A stretch of DNA of 64,000 bases, from NCBI GenBank assembly GCA_008933995.1, contig WARS01000013.1:7788329-7852328 (forward strand), given 5' to 3'. The DNA is from Datnioides undecimradiatus (Eukaryota; Chordata; Actinopteri; Lobotiformes; Datnioididae). The notes below the pieces were generated by a model. That model saw nothing but the letters and a program-made list of their open reading frames with translations. It made no database searches and was not told the DNA's origin. The position numbers and the translations under genes are program-made. Below are positions 28,262 through 39,900 of the stretch, piece by piece (position 1 is the stretch's first letter; the number at the start of each line of letters is the position of its first letter).

Positions 28262-28555
28262 TCTGGCCACCTGGCAGATGTAAGTCCAATATTGACTCTC
28301 TTTAAGCTCTGTTTTTGGTCCCTACCTACTCCTGAGGGAAATATCTGCTTCTTTAGCTGCTCTGTGTTTCACACTGTTTACCAGCTAGTCGCCAACTGTG
28401 TCTGTCTGCCGTTTGAAGCAGGTAATGTTCAGTGGGTTTATCAGAGCTTTTTTTCCCTGAAAACAGCTGCCTGCTGTGGCCGACACCGTGAGAGCGATGA
28501 GCGTGAACCAAGCAAACCTACAAAAGACACAGAGCTCCTCTGCTGACAGTGAACC
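28262..28555 (+). repeat. Interspersed repeat, 'gctctgtttttggtc' family
   Basis: Landmarks in order are 'taagtccaatattgactctc', 'gctctgtttttggtccctac', 'ctcctgagggaaatatctgc', 'accagctagtcgccaactgt', and 'gtgagagcgatgagcgtgaa'. I remember this string of motifs as a common percomorph dispersed repeat. The 84-codon frame over it is not a gene. A 20-base exact match to 13111-13130 supports repeat status. Confidence 0.65.
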
Positions 28556-28843
28556 CAAGAGCAAGATAGGCTTCTTCATATTCTGTTAAGCTTGATCAGT
28601 GTCATCTGTTTTTGTTTGGTTCACTGTCTTGTTATGTACATGTCACATTGCTTTCTGAATAAACCCGAGTCTTCATAGCGTTTCCAGCTTCACGGCACCC
28701 TAGTTTCTTTATTCATAGACCTTTTTTCACACAATGACTCTGTTGCGTTCCCCCTGCCCTGCATTGCAGTGGGCATCATGGGTCTGTGCTAGACAGTGAG
28801 ATAGTGGCAGACTGGAGATACAGACAGCCAGGTCTGTGGCAAT

Positions 28844-29124
28844 GCTTAGATATGTAACTGACTAAATTACAGAGAAAATGTGTCTTTTACTGAAAACATG
28901 AAGATGTTGCTGACAGAGCTAATTAAGCAGTGGGTGTTGTGAGGTGCTAAATGAGGTGGCTTAAGGTCTAAATATAAAGCTGCTGTTGTGCTTCTGCTTT
29001 GCCTCATACGGTACAGTATGTGATTATATTTGAAGCACAGAGGAGCACACCAACAAATCAAAGTGTTTGTGTCTCTCATTTGAACCCTGGTGCAGAAATG
29101 GACTGCTCAGTGTATCTTGAAGGG
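28844..29124 (+). repeat. Copy A of a duplicated non-coding block
   Basis: This block aligns in the same orientation with 33612-33908. They share a 30-base exact run beginning ctgactaaattacagagaaa, then ctgacagagctaattaagc (19 bases), gtgggtgttgtg (12) and aaagtgtttgtgtct (15) in the same order with similar spacing. Copy A lacks about 20 bases present in copy B after the first run. No open frame is shared, so it is not a gene duplication. Confidence 0.85.
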
Positions 29125-29517
29125 GTTCACACAGGACCACAGCGGGGCCTCCAGTACTTGTGACAGGAATCTGTCTCAGGTGATTTCTGTTCTATCTTTT
29201 GGGCTAAATTGGTGCCAATTAGGGGACTCCTTCTTCAGTCAGATGACAGATCCAAGTAACATTGATTTGCAATTGGGAAACGTTTGCATCCAAGATAAAA
29301 GTAATGCATGGTATGTCATAGAGACTTTCAATTTAACAGTTGGAGTTAAACAGTGGAGCGACTTCTATGTCCATTAATACAGGAAATAAATGTACTTAAA
29401 ATTACAACTTTATACAACCTAAACCTAATATAATCTGAAATCATAACCTTATACAACCTAAAAGTTGCTCAAAAGTAATAAACTACACAATCCAACAATG
29501 AGTATGGAGTCCAATGT
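29125..29517. other. Non-coding spacer with a small direct repeat
   Basis: No supported gene. The decamer tatacaacct occurs twice, 39 bases apart (29411 and 29450), each followed by AAA, which hints at a local duplication. Confidence 0.5.
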
Positions 29518-29563
29518 GAAGAAGAAGAAGAAGAAGAAGAAGAAGAAGAAGAAGAAGAAGAAG
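29518..29563. repeat. (GAA)15 trinucleotide repeat
   Basis: About 15 uninterrupted GAA units, pure purine on one strand. Such tracts can form triplex DNA and are length-unstable. The poly-lysine and poly-phenylalanine frames crossing it are artefacts. Confidence 0.95.
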
Positions 29564-29739
29564 AGTCTTTTGTCAACTTTAGTTACAAAGAGCTTTATTT
29601 TGAATTTCAGCTGTGCTGAACTTGTTGTAGCATTACTCTGGTACTCTGCTTGAACGGCTTCTCTGACCAAAGAAACAGGGGAACACAAATATAGAACACT
29701 TTGTCATTTTTGAAAAAAAAAAAGCTTTTTTTCACTCTC

Positions 29740-30132
29740 ATTATGAGAGTTATATAAGAAGATGAATACCATGGTCACGTCTGTATGGTAAATAAGTGGA
29801 TCCAACAGCTGGTTAACTTAGCTTAGCATAGATACTGGAGACAGGGCAGCAACAGCAAGAATGCCCAGTGTCCAGGGGGAGCAAAGTCCACCCACCAGTG
29901 CCACTGAAGCTCATGAACCCTTTCAAAAAAACAAGTGCAAAAATGACACTTAAGTTCACTGGGGGGGGGGTGTTTTAGACTATTTGACCTCAGCCGATAC
30001 CGCTAACTCTTTGCTGGTTGCTGAGCAACTGGTCAGAGCCAAGAATAGTATATAGCAAATCATTTTCATTTAACTTTTATCTGCAAAAGCAAATAAGAAA
30101 ATTTACCAAAATATCAAGCTATACCTTTAGCA
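29740..30132 (+). mobile_element. Interspersed repeat, 'ttagcttagcata' family
   Basis: Motifs in order are 'agaagatgaatacc', 'cacgtctgtatggtaaat', 'agctggttaacttagcttag', 'ggagacaggg', 'aagctcatgaaccc', a G10 run, 'gactatttgacc', 'gctggttgctgagcaac', 'agagccaagaatag', and 'accaaaatatcaagctatac'. The whole series matches, in order, a roughly 400-base element I remember as common in percomorph genomes. It is probably non-autonomous, and I see no coding remnant. Confidence 0.7.
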
Positions 30133-33100
30133 ATAACATTATGCAACCAGAAAAACAACTGGACAGGATATCACTATATATTATATCTACTGTATGCTGG
30201 GGTTAGTGTTTTCAGTCAAGAAAACTTTCAGTCAGCTGCAGCTTCACTTTCATAATTAAAAAAGATTTACAAAGTGCAAGTTTTAAGTAAAAAAAAAACA
30301 TTGGTAAACTACGACCAAAGAGAACACCAGAGAGTTCAGTCTCAAATGATTTTATGTGTTGATGTTTGTAATACGTTTGACAATAACTGTGCAGCGTCTG
30401 TTCAAATGTGGAGGTCGAAGCATATATGAAGGCGTGGGTGTATCTTCTGCAATTGTAGCAGTGTTAAGTGTCATCTGTCATCTGTGCCAAATGAGTTAAC
30501 GTCTGTCCTATTTTCATGATTGATAAAAGAAAAGTAAAATACTTACAGCATTTATACTTATTTTGAGTCTTCCATATGTCAAGTATTGCAAAACCTTCGT
30601 GACACGATCAAACATTCAGTTTCAGCTTTTTACAATAACAGGAGACAGTTCTTAGTTTTAATAATAACCACATTTTCTTGCTTTGCAAGGCCATTTGGGC
30701 AGAGTCAGATGGTTGTTGTTGATTGGTTGTATTCAGTTCATGGACGCAAACCTTAACCCCGTCTCTGTTGCTGGCTTTAACAATAGACTCATTAATGTTT
30801 AATAATCATGTTTAATTTTCCAGAGAGACACTTATCTTTTTAGAAGTCAATAGAATAAGTTTCTTTGGAGAAACCTTTTATCATCAGGCCAATTCCTCAG
30901 CTTTGATGTGAGATAAAGCAATTGAGAATCACATTAATACCAAAACATGGCCGGGTAGATTTATCTCAACCAGCTAATGAGCCTGGGAATGTTTCCAGTG
31001 TGCATAATCAAATGCAGAGGAAAATACAATACATTATTAGCATATAACAAATAAATACTAAGACAAATACATCACAGCAGGTACAAAGGAACAGGTAGAC
31101 TGTGACAGAACTGGAAAGATTATAGAGGATTTACCTGGGCACATAAACACTAACTATACACATGCATGTTTCTCATTGGTATTTATTGTTGTTTTCTTAA
31201 TAAAACCAAACAGCTTATACAGTAAAAACAGTTTGGCCCTCGCTTTGTTGGGTGTTACTTTAGAAATGTATTCTGTTTTTTTTCTATTGCCCAGCCAAGT
31301 TTCATCGACAGAGCAAATGAGTCAACTTTGTTTGAAGTTGTGTGTAATTTTTCATAACTTTAGACAGCATTTATGTTGAATTTAATAACATTGTACTCAC
31401 TAGTTTAATTGCAGGCATTTGGGGTAATTTGTGTTAATCTCACTGAAAAGAAATCAGACAGAATAAAAAAACCACATGCTGTCCCGGTCAGTCAGAAAGG
31501 CTACAGTTGCTGTTAACGGCATTTTAATGGTTTTCCTGATCAAACTTTCTCTCCACTGACAACAATCCCAATACCTAAATACAAGTATCACTTGATAGCA
31601 ATCTGACACCAGTGGGTTTTATTTTCAATCTTAAATGTCACATATTAAGAAGATTGTTTTTAGAATAATGTCCTCATGCAGGAAAATTTCTTAGATTTAA
31701 TTTTATATGTGCGGATCTTAACAAACAGTCCCCACATCCCCATCCCCTTTATCTAAAAGTCCACATTGCATAATGGTTAGTACTTTATGTGTTCGTCTCC
31801 ACATCGTTAGAAATGGCAATGGTTAGAGATAACACAAGCATTGGTCACTTGAAGCTCCTTTCTCAACACTATGTTTGACATGATATCAAGGAAAGCAAAA
31901 AGATAATATCTTCAATCACACCTCTGTATCTTCATATTACAATATATAGCAGGAATTTATCACATACTAACTGTGTGAAGTGATCCCTGACTTTTAGACA
32001 AATTATACTTAACATAATTTTACTGTTTATTACTTTCCTTCAGTGAATAATAAGTTCTCAACTTCTCAACTTTTGCACCAAAAGAAAAGATAATTGGTGA
32101 CAGCACACCCATATGACAACATAATTGGTGACAGCTCATCTTGATAAATATGAAAACATCAGCCTAATGGTGAAGGCGCACAATGACACAGATGAAAACA
32201 TTATCGGTGATGATGCACCTGCACGTTTACATTATTCATGTTTGTACATGGGTTTTATAAAAACAAAATACAAGAGTCCAGGTTGATTATTAGTCCAATA
32301 ACGCTTCTTAAATCATGGACGTGCTCTACTGGCAGGTGTCTTATTCAGCTCAGAACTCTTCTTGTTCCACAGAGATCCACCTGGCTCTGCTGATCTCTTT
32401 CTTTTTAAAGTAGCTGCCAGTTTTCTGAAGCTTTGCTTTTTCTGTCTCGGCTGCTTTCGTGTTTGTACTCCATTGCTCATTTCTCACCTACTCGTTGTCT
32501 TGACTCTCCGTGATAGCGATCTACCTCTTCTGTTCTGCCAATAATATTCATGTTTATGATCACCATATACCAGAATTAGGTTATGGTACCCTTTGCATAT
32601 TTTTGAACATCAAATCTTCCATTAATCCTTCTTTAAATGTAAAAAAGATGTGTGAATCAATAAACTATGTGCTTTTATCTGTAAAACGTTGTTGTTTTGT
32701 TATTTATCTGGCATCAAGTATGAGACACCATGGTGCAGATGGCTGTGCGCATTGAACACTATAAATACTTAACCACTGACCAATGTAATGTGTTAGCACA
32801 GCTGTCCCAATGTGTTGGAGTGGCTGCATGTGTTGACATAATGCTAGAGATATTATAATACATTTTCGGCAAGATAAAGGGTTCCCTGTTGCTGCTTCTG
32901 TAGGGCTGACTCCAACTGGAAAGCACACACAGCAAGTGTTACCTTTACACAGTTAACGTTGCCACTACAAATGATTAGAACAGAACAGGAAACTGAATTT
33001 TGTTTGGTATCACTGCAAATCATTTAAACCACTTAATTTCAAGGTAAAACTGAACTAAACAAGGGCACTCAAAATGTAATAAATAGTCCTGCACCACACT

Positions 33101-33611
33101 GCAAAAATGAGTGCACAACAATCAACTAAAGGTTGACTATGGGAAATGTGTTTGTAAGAATGATTTGCGGTAATATTTTTGACCATTAGTCTCCATTTTC
33201 TCTTCCCAGTAAGGCTGTCCTTTGACTTGTGTTGCCAAATCTGAGCAGTTAACATGGTAGGTAGCCACAATGTTATCATAATCAATCAAAATAATGCAAA
33301 CTTCAAAGCTGTAAAAAAAAAGTAACTGGAGGAAAGTCTGGATTCAAGTTTTTTTCAGATACAAAAAGATCATAAAGTTGATCATCATAACAAGGACAAG
33401 CTTGAAACACTTTGGTTCTGAAATTATATCCGTGGGATCATGATGAAGGGAAGAAATCACGTGACCTTGCCCATTAATCATCTCCACAATTAGTGCCTCA
33501 CACATGTCACACAGTTAGTGTTATGCAGTCACAGCATAGGCTTTAATGTTGGCCATCAGATCACAGCTAACTGCCCGCTAAAGTGAGAAAACACTCCCAA
33601 GATATAGGAGT
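30133..33611. other. Non-coding stretch
   Basis: No supported gene. It includes one degenerate tandem array at 32.1 kb, listed separately. Otherwise AT-rich and unremarkable. Confidence 0.6.
32091..32235 (+). repeat. Degenerate tandem array, four units
   Basis: Units begin TAATTGGTGACAGC (32091), TAATTGGTGACAGC (32122), TAATGGTGAAGGC (32165) and TTATCGGTGATGATGC (32201). Each continues into a GCAC- or GCTC-like step and a GA(C/A)AAC-like tail. Spacing is 31, 43 and 36 bases, so this looks like an old minisatellite or local duplications, not a regular array. Confidence 0.6.
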
Positions 33612-33908
33612 GATTAGATGGGTAGCTGACTAAATTACAGAGAAAATGTGTCTTTCAGCAAAGCATCAAAAAGATGCTGTGAAAACATTCAGAATTGCAG
33701 ATGATACTGACAGAGCTAATTAAGCTGTGGGTGTTGTGCAGTGCTAAATGAGCTGGCTAAAGGGTCTAAATGTAAGGCTGCTGTTATGTTACTGTCATCT
33801 TTGCACAGTGTGTGATTATCTAAAGCAGAGAATAGCAAATTAAAGTGTTTGTGTCTATCGTTTGAACCAACCTGCCACAGAGCTTTACTGCATAGTTTAT
33901 CTTGAGCA
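33612..33908 (+). repeat. Copy B of a duplicated non-coding block
   Basis: This is the second member of the pair described at 28844-29124, same orientation, 4.8 kb downstream. It retains the 30-base exact run, the CTAATTAAGC core (a homeodomain-type TAATTA) and the 3' 'ttatcttga' end. Copy B carries an extra segment around 33660-33700. Confidence 0.85.
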
Positions 33909-36900
33909 GGAGCATGAAACGGAGATGTTGAATTTTCAGTTTCTCTTGTTGATTGAAAATTGGATGTGTGATTAATTGAAAATATTCCCTGTGTGATTTA
34001 TATCTCCTTGTTCGTGTTCCTCCACATTATTGATGCACAATTTGTATATGGAACAAGAGCAAGATTAATGACCGTTGACAGTGAAATATTAAATGATCCA
34101 GATGCAAATACACTGTATGGCTGTGACCGCTTTTTGTAATTCAATTCAAGGGCAGAAATTAGACTTGCAAAACTTCCCATACACAGGGAAATTACACTGA
34201 GATGTAGCCTTGCTGTTACCAGCAAACAACAGGGAAATGAAACATGCACCAAAAAGAAGGGACCATCAATCTAATGGGATTCTATTGCAAATTCTCTTCA
34301 TTTCAGTATTGCCAGCTCTCACTGGGGGATAGTCAACGGTGGAATAGCTTTTAGACTCTTTAACGTGCTTGCAGAAGGACTGCAGCTCTCGAGATCACAT
34401 GTGACGGGTATTATTGCCTGCAAAACATTTTTAATTTTCTATAGAAAGAATAACAGCTTGAAACAGGATATTGTGGAATCCAGTAAAAAAACAAAAAAAA
34501 AAACAACCCAACAAAAAAACCAAATCAGCTTCATTAGACACGGTAATAGCCTCAGTCACAATGACTGTGGAAAGCATTAACTCTGCTCATTAAGGAGATT
34601 TGAGCCTCACTGTGATCAACACATGCCAGCACGAGATGAATGGCACATTATGACCCAGTTATTTATAACATTTCAGTACAACACAGTAATTATTATTTTT
34701 TTTAATTCTTAACCTTAGTCATGCATCATGATATGGCGCAGATATTTCACTTGGATTTGTTCGAGGGAACTAACAGTGTCACCATTGTGAAATGTGGAGC
34801 TTGAGAAGCAAGAGCAGATTCCTGTGGGTGCATTTATTTGTGCTGGAAAAGAAAGAAAGTGGAGGGTTGGATGACAAATTTGGAGGAGGGAACGTGATTA
34901 CTGAGACACTGGCAGCGTCAGTTGTCACTTCTGCAAATCTTCAAAATACAGACATCCTTTTCCAAACACCCAACTTCTTCTAACCAGTGCAAGAAAGGAG
35001 GGAATTAGTCAGAGCTGCTTACACATTATGACTAATGGTCATATATGAAGGCAACATTTGACCCTCTGACTACTTCAGCGGGTGGCTCGGTGCAGTCATG
35101 TCACGTCACGCAAGATGAAAGTCCAATAACCTTTGCATCACTCTTGCTCTCAGCTACAGAGAGACATCCTGGGAATGAGATACCTGGGGAAAAGTGTGGG
35201 CTGATGAGTGAAAAGATTCCATTGGAACTTTTACAACAGCTGATATTTATAGTGCAAAACATCAGGAGGCGGTCGGGTTGCAGACCTTTCTGGATCTGTT
35301 TTTCTAGCTTGTACAAGGTGCATATTATTACAACTCAAGTCCATCAGACGTGGCTGCATCCTGTCTTGGCACAAGTTGATCGCCACCATTGTAGACAATG
35401 CTTATGATTTCACCAGATGCACTGCAGGATGTTTTTAGAGACATCCCAAAAGTGGCTTTCTGATCTGCCTTGTCTATTTTTGACGGAATCCACTTCAAGC
35501 TGCAGGAGGCAGACAGGAAGTCAGACACGGGAACGGCGTAGAAGAACTTTTCAAAATAAAACACTACTGAACACAAAGGCAGACAAAAAACACTTAAATA
35601 CTTATTCTGCTGTACCATGGTGGCATGGTAGAATAATGGGAAAAATGGCTCATTTCCCATTTCTAATCATGAGTCAACATGAATCATAGACTGTATTTGT
35701 ATTATAACCTTAAACACAGGTTTATTAGTGTTACAAAGAAAATAAAGGTCCCCTTTGACTGAATGTAAGCCTTTACTTTAACCCAAAACCCCACATATTT
35801 TCCTCTTCATAACCAACCCTAACTGGTGTTAAACAGATTTGTTTGTCAAGGGTCATGACAGGGACATGATGTCCTGCTGATTGAGGCGTCACGTCAGAGA
35901 ATCTGTTGTTGTAGAGGTCATTTTGTTGCACACAACACCAAAATTCAAAGACGAAAAACATTTGGGGTGGTCAGATTTTGGGCATCTACTTAATGGTTGA
36001 CATTAGACATAGTGGTATTGCATCAGTATTGGTATGTTGCCAGTGTGATTGGATATGTAAACTGGTATAAAAAGCTGAAAAAAAGGCTTGCAGTGAGATA
36101 AGATAAGATATATAAATATATATATGAGTTTCTTTGCAGATTTAAAGCACAATCTATATAGAGAAGGTCTTTTTCATTGTAGTTGAATAACTCACTCCAT
36201 CAGCCACCATTTTTGTCTCTAAAATTAGGATCAGAATTGGTCTCAGAAAATCCATATCAGTTGAGCTCTGATGTGGATTCACCATTCACTGTCATTAAAA
36301 CAGTATGGTGCACTGGTAATATTTATTTTATTGTTGAAGCAAGTTGCGGTGCTTGTTGTGCTGCATGTAGCCTATTGTTGCTTGCATAGCAGCTGTAACG
36401 GGTGTGTTAGCCTGCTGTGCTGCACATTTTGTGGAGGCTTGTTTAACCCTTTGTGCACTGTTTGTGGGCAGTGTATAAACAGGTTAAATCCTTCAGCTTT
36501 TTCAGTTGCCCGTGGCACTGTGGTGAGTTTTTCTTGCATAGCCTTATGCATTCACGTAGTTAGATAGGTTGACTTTTGGTGGTGGCTTTGTGTCACCCTT
36601 TAGCTTGTAAGGATGGCTACTTTTATTGTCAATGTGTCATTTTGTCAAAATGACTCTGGATGTAGTGAGTTGAGTGAACAAAAGAAAGACCAATTTCCTT
36701 TAGTATCTTACTTTGGCATCTACAGCTAAAAATAAGTGAAATGGTTGCTGTCCTTGGAGCAGCCTTACGACTGCCAGATCCTGTGTTGAAACAGCAAAAT
36801 AAGGAAAGAAGGAAAATGATCCTGCACGCCTAATAATACGAGCCACTTAACATCCATATGCATTTAGCAATAATGGCCATTCCAGGTTCGCTCGTCTCCA

Positions 36901-39900
36901 TATTTTAGTCAGACTCAGAGACAAGTGTTTGAAATGATTCATGTAAAAACCATCTTTATTTGGAAAGCTGTAGGAGGCTTGTCCTCATTTCCCCGAAATC
37001 TCTGCAACGGAGGTGGCAAGTGCAAAGTTAGAACGACCCATTGAGCTACAATAGCCACATTTATGGAAAACGTGGATGAAATAAACTGGAATTTTCCATT
37101 GAATACCCAGTGTGACACAGGTGCTATAATCAGCCAGACAACCATTTAGCTGTCTTTAAAGAGGAGACCAAAACCTCCTTGTTTCACTCCTGCTAGCAGC
37201 AAATGTAGTGATTGTTTTCAGCTCCATTTATGTCAGCCCCCACGGCAGGATAATCACTGAATAGGGTGTCAGTGTTACTTAACAATGCATATCATAATGT
37301 CTGAATGTAGCTGTGATTGCCGTAATGATTCTTAGCAGAGTACTGATCTGACACGTGAGATGAAAAATGAACTGTCGGAAATGTTGAAAATGTAAAGTTT
37401 CAGGCTTAAAACTTGTTTACAGTATTTGCTCCTTTTATTACAGTAAAACCATCCGAGAATTATTCTCATTACTGTTTGGGCAGTGAGTTCTTTACAGTTT
37501 TGGCTCCATTACTATGACTTTCTGTCAGCATCTGAGTCCAGCTTTGAATTCACTGCAAACTCCTGAAACGATGTCACCTCCCACAGTCTCACTGAATTAA
37601 TTTGACAGTGCTGAATGGAGGAAACATAAGCTCGACTGTGGTGAAAACATTTATCGTCATAATTCAAAACTAATGAGAAGATGTTTGAAAATGGAACTGA
37701 GGTTATAGTACATTCAGTAATCTGCGTCCTTTGCCATTATGAGTGCCTATTATCGCATATCTGCTCTACTGTACATCTCATAGACTTGATGATGTGCTTG
37801 AGAAAAAGAAATTGAGATTTAATTATATGCGTATGCTCACAGTGTTCAGAAAGTCAAACTACATGACACGTTTGCTGCATGTCAGTTCAGAAGTACCAAA
37901 GTGCGCATCTAAAGTAATTTGAACACATTTTCACACAAAAGGGTCTATAGTCTGCTTGAATAAATGAAAAATCTTGCTCCAGGAAAAGGTCTAATTGTTT
38001 TCACTGCACTTTAAACAGGGATCAATATTTTAAAACAAGCTGACAATTCACTGGTTTCAAGAAAATAAGAATAATTTGAGCCTGACTGAAATCAATGAAA
38101 CAAGTTAAACTGAACTGAAAACAAGTATTAACTCATCCCCGACCTAAAGCTTTTAACATCACTGAACAAAGCTGACATTTTAAATCTAAGCAGCAGATTT
38201 AATTAGACTAAATATTATATTGTAAGTTTAACCTCACTCAAACCACCAGACCCAATAAACCTTTGGAAGAGGTTGCAGCTTTTTAATTACACAACACTTT
38301 TCAGCTAAAATGTCAAATGAAAATGAGAAATGAGAGAAACAAATGAGATTTTTGCATTTCCAAGGAATTTACAACTCCCAGATTAGTATGAGGTGCTAAT
38401 TGTTACATATGCATCTTGTTGGGGGGTGGGGGGTATAACCGTCACAAGGGATCACATCCATTATTCATTACTTTACCTATAAATTTAGATCACAAAGACG
38501 GAAGAAATACCTAATGAACTTGGCAGAATGGTAAAACAGCTTGTGCTTTAATGTACACTGTGCAAGCACAGTGTCATAACTTTAAAGAAAACATAATAGA
38601 TGGTTAATTTGAGGATCATTATATCAAATGTTTCATTGTCTCATTTTTTTCTTGAAGTAGAGCAGACAGAGTGTGAGCTTTACACACTCTGATCAGTCAT
38701 TAAATTGCATTAAATTGTCTCTGTGTTTTGTTTTCCACCTGTTAATAAGCGTGTGCTGTCGCTTAATTATTAAATTTCTATCATACTTTTTACATGTGGA
38801 AGTATCCATAACAATTTGGCGACATTTTATTGTAACCTAGCATTTATAATGAGTGCATCACTTTATGATGTAGTCTGATCTAAGCACCTCTAAGGTGTTT
38901 CTTAATAAATACGTCAATAACTATAACTCTTAATTATGAATGCTACGGCATATAAGCCATTTTAGCTTTGCATTTATAGAAATATGAAGTATTTGCTTAC
39001 TATTTCTTCATCTTGAAGTGTTTTAATGAATACTCATTCTTCACATTCCATGGCAATGTAGCAAAAGAACCAAGGTCATAAGGTATGGCTGAAAGCTCCA
39101 GATAAGATTTAGTAAGTGAACCTTGAGTTAATTTTTGAGTGTGTGTGTGTGTTTGTTTGTTTCCAAGGTTAGTGAACCTTAAAGCTCAACATGGTTTTTT
39201 TCTGTTTTTTTATACTGCGTGATCAATCATTCATTGAATGTTTATACACACTTATGGATGCTTGATAGCAGAGGTTATAAATGTTGGCAAATGCATTAGT
39301 AAGCACTTAAAATATCGTCATATCAGCTTACTGTGGGTGTCAAGTGCGACTCAAAATGTATTTGTAGTGTATACAGAAAGTGAGATCTGTCCTACACGGC
39401 AAATGGACTGTTGTCTGTTGACTGTTGTCGCCAACATCACCTGAAAATACACAATCTCTGCCATCTGACTCCAATCCTTTTGTTCATTTGTCAATATCAT
39501 TTGCCATTTTTGCTTTCAAGGGCACATAAACGAAAGGTTGAGCGCAGACATTGAACCTAATTATGCTGATGGTTGTGGGACTCTAAAAGCCGTGGGTCAT
39601 TAGCTCTCATAAAGGTCTACATGCCGTCCCCTGAGTGACGTTCTGCTGAGGACAGGGAGATGCATCTGGTGCATTTTTATTATAGACTCCACAATGACTG
39701 TGGAGGGAGGTTGGTCGATAAAACAAAGGCTTGGGGAGTGTCAGGAGTGTATTGTTTTTTTCAACTGTCAGGCCTGCCATCACACATTTATATTGAATCT
39801 ATGCTCTGTATGCAGGCCTGTATCATATATCTGCAGAGTAAGCCCCTGTTGTTGTTGCAGCATTGCGGCAAATAAATTCAGTGCATGATTTCTGCAAGGA

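Noticed and set aside
29458-29688. Poly-lysine and poly-phenylalanine frames
   Set aside because: They are the (GAA)15 repeat read on each strand.
32091-32235. CRISPR-like array
   Set aside because: Units are few, diverged and unevenly spaced, and the genome is vertebrate; no cas genes exist here.
35045-35660. Overlapping 120-codon plus and 110-codon minus frames
   Set aside because: They are in opposite orientation with no recognisable domain and no splice logic; consistent with chance.
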